In this document: positions 58,846 through 64,000 of the stretch, piece after piece
How the letters are laid out: every line of letters starts with the position of its first letter
Numbering within the stretch: position 1 is the first letter of the stretch
Assembly (NCBI GenBank): GCA_032433765.1
Contig: JAVIAB010000156.1
Location: 84,985,015-85,049,014 of the forward strand
Direction of reading: 5' to 3'
Length of the DNA: 64,000 nt
From: Megaustenia siamemsis
Taxonomy: Eukaryota; Mollusca; Gastropoda; Stylommatophora; Ariophantidae
Notes under the pieces: generated by a model
What the model was told of the DNA's origin: nothing
Database searches by the model: none
What the model saw: only the letters and a program-made list of their open reading frames with translations
Program-made: the position numbers and the translations under genes

Positions 58846-61478
58846 CTATGGTGGTAGAATCTTGATGGTCCGCCACAAATCGACATATCTCTCATCGATG
58901 TCTGTGATATCTAGTCAATGTAGAACCATAGAATCTTGATGGTCCGCCACAAATCGACATATCTCTCATCGATGTCTGTGATATCTAGTCAATGTAGAAC
59001 CATAGAATCTTGATGGTCCGCCACAAATCGACATATCTCTCATCGATGTCTGTGATATCTAGTCAATGTAGAACCATAGAATCTTGATGGTCCGCCACAA
59101 ATCGACATATCTCTCATCGATGTCTGTGATATCTAGTCAATGTAGAACCATAGAATCTTGATGGTCCGCCACAAATCGACATATCTCTCATCGATGTCTG
59201 TGATATCTAGTCAATGTAGAACCATAGAATCTTGATGGTCCGCACAAATCGACATATCTCTCATCGATGTCTGTGATATCTAGTCAATGTAGAACCATAG
59301 AATCTTGATGGTCCGCCACAAATCGACATATCTCTCATCGATGTCTGTGATATCTAGTCAATGTAGAACCATAGAATCTTGATGGTCCGCCACAAATCGA
59401 CATATCTCTCATCGATGTCTGTGATATCTAGTCAATGTAGAACCATAGAATCTTGATGGTCCGCCACAAATCGACATATCTCTCATCGATGTCTGTGATA
59501 TCTAGTCAATGTAGAACCATAGAATCTTGATGGTCCGCCACAAATCGACATATCTCTCATCGATGTCTGTGATATCTAGTCAATGTAGAACCATAGAATC
59601 TTGATGGTCCGCCACAAATCGACATATCTCTCATCGATGTCTGTGATATCTAGTCAATGTAGAACCATAGAATCTTGATGGTCCGCACAAATCGACATAT
59701 CTCTCATCGATGTCTGTGATATCTAGTCAATGTAGAACCATAGAATCTTGATGGTCCGCACAAATCGACATATCTCTCATCGATGTCTGTGATATCTAGT
59801 CAATGTAGAACCATAGAATCTTGATGGTCCGCCACAAATCGACATATCTCTCATCGATGTCTGTGATATCTAGTCAATGTAGAACCATAGAATCTTGATG
59901 GTCCGCCACAAATCGACATATCTCTCATCGATGTCTGTGATATCTAGTCAATGTAGAACCATAGAATCTTGATGGTCCGCCACAAATCGACATATCTCTC
60001 ATCGATGTCTGTGATATCTAGTCAATGTAGAACCATAGAATCTTGATGGTCCGCCACAAATCGACATATCTCTCATCGATGTCTGTGATATCTAGTCAAT
60101 GTAGAACCATAGAATCTTGATGGTCGCCACAAATCGACATATCTCTCATCGATGTCTGTGATATCTAGTCCATAGAATCTTCTCTCAGATGTCTGTGATA
60201 TCTAGTCAATGTAGAACCATAGAATCTTGATGGTCCGCCACAAATCGACATATCTCTCATCGATGTCTGTGATATCTAGTCAATGTAGAACCATAGAATC
60301 TTGATGGTCCGCCACAAATCGACATATCTCTCATCGATGTCTGTGATATCTAGTCAATGTAGAACCATAGAATCTTGATGGTCCGCCACAAATCGACATA
60401 TCTCTCATCGATGTCTGTGATATCTAGTCAATGTAGAACCATAGAATCTTGATGGTCCGCCACAAATCGACATATCTCTCATCGATGTCTGTGATATCTA
60501 GTCAATGTAGAACCATAGAATCTTGATGGTCCGCCACAAATCGACATATCTCTCATCGATGTCTGTGATATCTAGTCAATGTAGAACCATAGAATCTTGA
60601 TGGTCCGCCACAAATCGACATATCTCTCATCGATGTCTGTGATATCTAGTCAATGTAGAACCATAGAATCTTGATGGTCGCCACAAATCGACATATCTCT
60701 CATCGATGTCTGTGATATCTAGTCAATGTAGAACCATAGAATCTTGATGGTCCGCCACAAATCGACATATCTCTCATCGATGTCTGTGATATCTAGTCAA
60801 TGTAGAACCATAGAATCTTGATGGTCCGCCACAAATCGACATATCTCTCATCGATGTCTGTGATATCTAGTCAATGTAGAACCATAGAATCTTGATGGTC
60901 CGCCACAAATCGACATTCTCTCATCGATGTCTGTGATATCTAGTCAATGTAGAACCATAGAATCTTGATGGTCCGCCACAAATCGACATATCTCTCATCG
61001 ATGTCTGTGATATCTAGTCAATGTAGAACCATAGAATCTTGATGGTCCGCCACAAATCGACATATCTCTCATCGATGTCTGTGATATCTAGTCAATGTAG
61101 AACCATAGAATCTTGATGGTCCGCCACAAATCGACATATCTCTCATCGATGTCTGTGATATCTAGTCAATGTAGAACCATAGAATCTTGATGGTCCGCCA
61201 CAAATCGACATATCTCTCATCGATGTCTGTGATATCTAGTCAATGTAGAACCATAGAATCTTGATGGTCCGCCACAAATCGACATATCTCTCATCGATGT
61301 CTGTGATATCTAGTCAATGTAGAACCATAGAATCTTGATGGTCCGCCACAAATCGACATATCTCTCATCGATGTCTGTGATATCTAGTCAATGTAGAACC
61401 ATAGAATCTTGATGGTCCGCCACAAATCGACATATCTCTCATCGATGTCTGTGATATCTAGTCAATGTAGAACCATAG
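58846..61478. repeat. 74-bp satellite array, about 35 copies, highly homogeneous
   Basis: The unit contains CCATAGAATCTTGATGGTCC, GCCACAAATCGACATATCTC and TCATCGATGTCTGTGATATC. Most copies are identical; a few lack one C (GTCCGCACAA or GTCGCCAC) and one unit near 60170-60200 is internally deleted. It is the longest unit and among the most uniform arrays, so the youngest or most recently homogenised. There are no long frames. Confidence 0.97.
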
Positions 61479-61574
61479 ACTTGTGGAGCTGTAGAGTTGT
61501 CTTTCCCGAGTGGTACCTGAATTCCCTGATCTTTTGTTTAAGTTGATGTTTTTGACTGAACAAATATTTAAATG

Positions 61575-62884
61575 TATGAGTGTGTATATGTAAGTATGTA
61601 TGTGGATGTATGTATTTATGTATGTATGTATGTATGTGGGGGTATGTATGTAATGTGTGTATGTACATGTATGTGTTTGTATGTATGTATGTGGGTGTAT
61701 GTGTGTATGTATGTGGGTGTATGTGTTTGAGTGTATGTATGATGTATGTATGTGTGTCTGTATGTATGTATGTATGTATGTATGTATGTATGTATGTGTG
61801 GGTGTGTATGTATGTATGTATGTATGTATATGTAAGTATGTATGTAAGTATGTATTTGTGTAAGCATTTATGTATGTATGTATGGTTGCATGTATGTGTG
61901 TATGCATGTATGTATGTATGTATGGTTGCATGTATGTATGTATGTATGTATGGTTGCATGTATGTGTGTATGCATGTATGTATGTATGTATGGTTGCATG
62001 TATGTATGTATGTATGTATGGTTGCATGTATGTGTGTATGCATGTATGTATGTATGTATGGTTGCATGTATGTATGTATGTATGTATGGTTGCATGTATG
62101 TGTGTATGCATGTATGTATGTATGTATGGTTGCATGTATGTATGTATGTATGTATGGTTGCATGTATGTGTGTATGCATGTATGAATGTATGTATGGTTG
62201 CATGTATGTGTGTATGTGTGTATGTATGTATGTATGTGGGTGTATGTGTTTGTGTGTATGTATGTATGTATGCATGTATGTATGTATGCATTTATGTATG
62301 TATGTATGTATGTATGTATGTATGTATGTATGTATGTATGTTGTATGTGTGGGTGTGTATGTATGTATGTATGTATGCATGTATGTATGTATGTTTGTAT
62401 GCATGTATGTATGTATGTATGTAGCATGTATGTACATGTATGTGTTTGTATGTAGGTATTTGGGTGTATGTGTGTATGTGTGTATGTATCTACATGTATG
62501 TGTTTGTATGTATGTATGTATGTATGTGGGGTATGTATGTAATGTATGTATGTATGTACATGTATGGTGTTTGTATGTATGTATGTGGTTGTATGTGTGT
62601 ATGTATGTATGTACATGTATGTATGTGGTGTATGTATGTATGTATGTAGGTATGTGGGTGTATGTATGTATGTTGGTGTGTGTGTATGCATGTATGTATG
62701 CATGTATGTATGTATATACATGTGTGTGTTTGTATGTATGTAGGTATGTGGGTGTATGTATGTATGTATGTATGTATGTGTGTGTTTGCATGTTTGTATG
62801 TATGTAGGTATGTGGGTGTATGTATGTATGTACGTGTATGTGTTTGTACGTATGTATGTATGTATGTAGGTATGTATATATATA
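61575..62884. repeat. (TATG)n microsatellite with 68-bp higher-order repeat
   Basis: Tetranucleotide TATG/GTAT repeat with TGTG, GGTG, CATG and TACATG interruptions over 1.3 kb. Between 61884 and about 62210, GGTTGCATGTATGTGTG recurs exactly every 68 bp (61884, 61952, 62020, 62088, 62156). Frames of up to 419 codons (His-Thr-Tyr-Ile on minus, Cys-Met-Tyr-Val on plus) come from the simple repeat. The short sequence 61479-61574 before it is unique. Confidence 0.97.
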
Positions 62885-63279
62885 TGGCCCTTTTCGTCTT
62901 GTCAGACGGTCTAGTGGAGGCTATTGCGTATTTCTTTGAGGTATTGTTTTTGACGAACAGCTTCTCACGTGGCTAATTCTACCAATGTTTGACAAACACA
63001 CGCGGTCACATAATGAACAGGTCAGGCTCGCTGATCCATATATGATATGTAGGTATGTGAGTGTATGTATTTCTGTGTATGTAAGAACGATATCTCCAGT
63101 GTGTTACTGGGGCCTCATTATGAGGTAAGTAAAAGATAGCAACACTGTGACCTTCCAGGCATGTCGTAAGAGACGACAAAGGAGATTGATCGATGGCTTG
63201 ACAAGCTGTTATTGTAAAAAGTATTGTTATGAAAACAGGCCATAAGTTTTGAAAGCAGTGATCTTTGCAATATGTGCCA
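62885..63279. other. Unique spacer with a possible interspersed-repeat fragment
   Basis: GACCTTCCAGGCATGTCGTA (63151-63170), followed by AGAGACGACAAAGGAGATTG, resembles a motif I associate with dispersed invertebrate repeats; this is from memory and unverified. A second small TATG-like patch lies near 63040-63080. At 63272-63286 GTGCC, ATTTT, GGCAC forms a perfect 5-bp stem just before the 46-bp array. No gene is seen. Confidence 0.5.
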
Positions 63280-63299
63280 TTTTGGCACGCAAGGTTTCT

Positions 63300-64000
63300 G
63301 TTTTTTTGAGATTGTAGTTCTGCCCTATGTGCCGTCTTCGGCTTGAAAGGTTTGAGATTGTAGTTCTGCCCTATGTGCCGTCTTCGGCTCGAAAGGTTTG
63401 AGATTGTAGTTCTGCCCTATGTGCCGTCTTCGGCTCGAAAGGTTTGAGATTGTAGTTCTGCCCTATGTGCCGTCTTCGGCTTGAAAAGTTTGAGATTGTA
63501 GTTCTGCCCTATGTGCCGTCTTCGGCTTGAAAGGTTTGAGATTGTAGTTCTGCCCTATGTGCCGTCTTCGGCTTGAAAGGTTTGAGATTGTAGTACTGCC
63601 CTATGTGCCGTCTTCGGCTTGAAAGGTTTGAGATTGTAGTTCTGCTCTATGTGCCGTCTTCGGCTCGAAAGGTTTGAGATTGTAGTTCTGCCCTATGTGC
63701 CGTCTTCGGCTTGAAAGGTTTGAGATTGTAGTTCTGCCCTATGTGCCGTCTTCGGCTTGAAGGTTTGAGATTGTAGTTCTGCCCTATGTGCCGTCTTCGG
63801 CTTGAAAAGTTTGAGATTGTAGTTCTGCCCTATGTGCCGTCTTCGGCTTGAAAGGTTTGAGATTGTAGTTCTGCCCTATGTGCCGTCTTCGACTTGAAAG
63901 GTTTGAGATTGTGGTTCTGCCCTATGTGCCGTCTTCGGCTCGAAAGATTTGAGATTGTAGTTCTGCCCTATGTGCCGTCTTCGGCTCGAAAGGTTTGAGA
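63300..64000. repeat. 46-bp minisatellite array, open at the right edge
   Basis: About 15 units of 46 bp containing TGCCGTCTTCGGCTTGAAAG and GTTTGAGATTGTAGTTCTGC, then CCTATG. Variants are GGCTCGAAAGG and GGCTTGAAAAG. Each unit holds GCCG, TCTT, CGGC, a 4-bp stem with a 4-base loop. The array continues past the window end. Confidence 0.96.

Noticed and set aside
58846..61478. Centromere-type satellite with a protein-binding box
   Set aside because: The 74-bp unit is too short for the usual nucleosome-sized centromere unit, and I see no known binding box. A centromeric role cannot be claimed.
61575..62884. Telomeric or subtelomeric repeat
   Set aside because: TATG is not a telomere motif. 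No TTAGGG or related run was noticed in the window.
61458..62976. Frames of up to 419 codons rich in His-Thr-Tyr-Ile or Cys-Met-Tyr-Val
   Set aside because: Translation of a TATG microsatellite; open on both strands in several frames.

Overview
This window is almost entirely non-coding eukaryotic DNA built from tandem repeats. I count more than 35 separate tandem arrays with unit lengths of 4 to 75 bp. By summing their spans by hand, they cover roughly three quarters of the 64 kb. No protein-coding gene could be supported. The long open frames are by-products of repeat units whose length is a multiple of 3 (18, 30, 45, 48 bp) or whose small multiple is (3 x 19 = 57). They are open on both strands, are broken by single-base indels, and show no domain.

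The interspersed elements point to an animal genome: decayed non-LTR (LINE) reverse-transcriptase tails at about 2.1-2.6, 17.3-17.8 and 52.1-53.2 kb, a possible fourth at 8.07 kb, tRNA-derived SINE-like elements at 12.7, 15.9 and 45.7 kb, and a dispersed element of about 325 bp present twice (34.2 and 44.3 kb). The LINE style and the very high minisatellite load would fit a mollusc, for example a heterobranch gastropod. That is an impression only; nothing here proves the taxon. The window could be a gene-poor satellite-rich block (pericentromeric or subtelomeric) or a very large intron.

Layout. 0-10 kb: 29/32-bp array, LINE tail, 41-bp array (2.6-4.6), 38-bp (5.1-6.0), 30-bp (6.0-7.2), 29-bp (7.3-7.8), 18-bp (8.3-9.4), 41-bp (9.7-10.1). 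10-18 kb: 31-bp array (10.2-12.7), a SINE-like element, 30-bp, 40-bp, 19-bp, SINE copy, 34-bp, 30-bp, LINE tail with internal repeats. 18.7-23.0 kb: large homogeneous 45-bp array. 23-34 kb: 47-, 41-, 75-, 13-, 70-, 29-, 38-, 32- and 50-bp arrays. 34.7-41.0 kb: a compound block (18-bp array, unique module, GA tract, 41-bp array, 49-bp repeats) that is itself present twice in tandem. 41.7-45.7 kb: 19-bp array split by the dispersed element and ended by a SINE. 46.3-50.4 kb: 16-bp array. 51.2-54.2 kb: 55-bp array split by a LINE-derived insertion. 54.3-61.5 kb: three consecutive arrays of 48, 48 and 74 bp whose units look related. 61.6-62.9 kb: TATG microsatellite. 63.3 kb to the right edge: 46-bp array containing a small hairpin.

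The most interesting signals concern how such arrays arise. The 41-bp array at 2.6 kb appears to have been seeded by the reverse-transcriptase sequence it abuts. A second LINE tail (17.5 kb) carries a tandem amplification of its own 3' coding segment. Neighbouring arrays at 54-61 kb look like successive derivatives of one another. A compact LINE insertion at 52.1-53.2 kb seems to join a 5'-UTR-like end directly to the reverse-transcriptase end.
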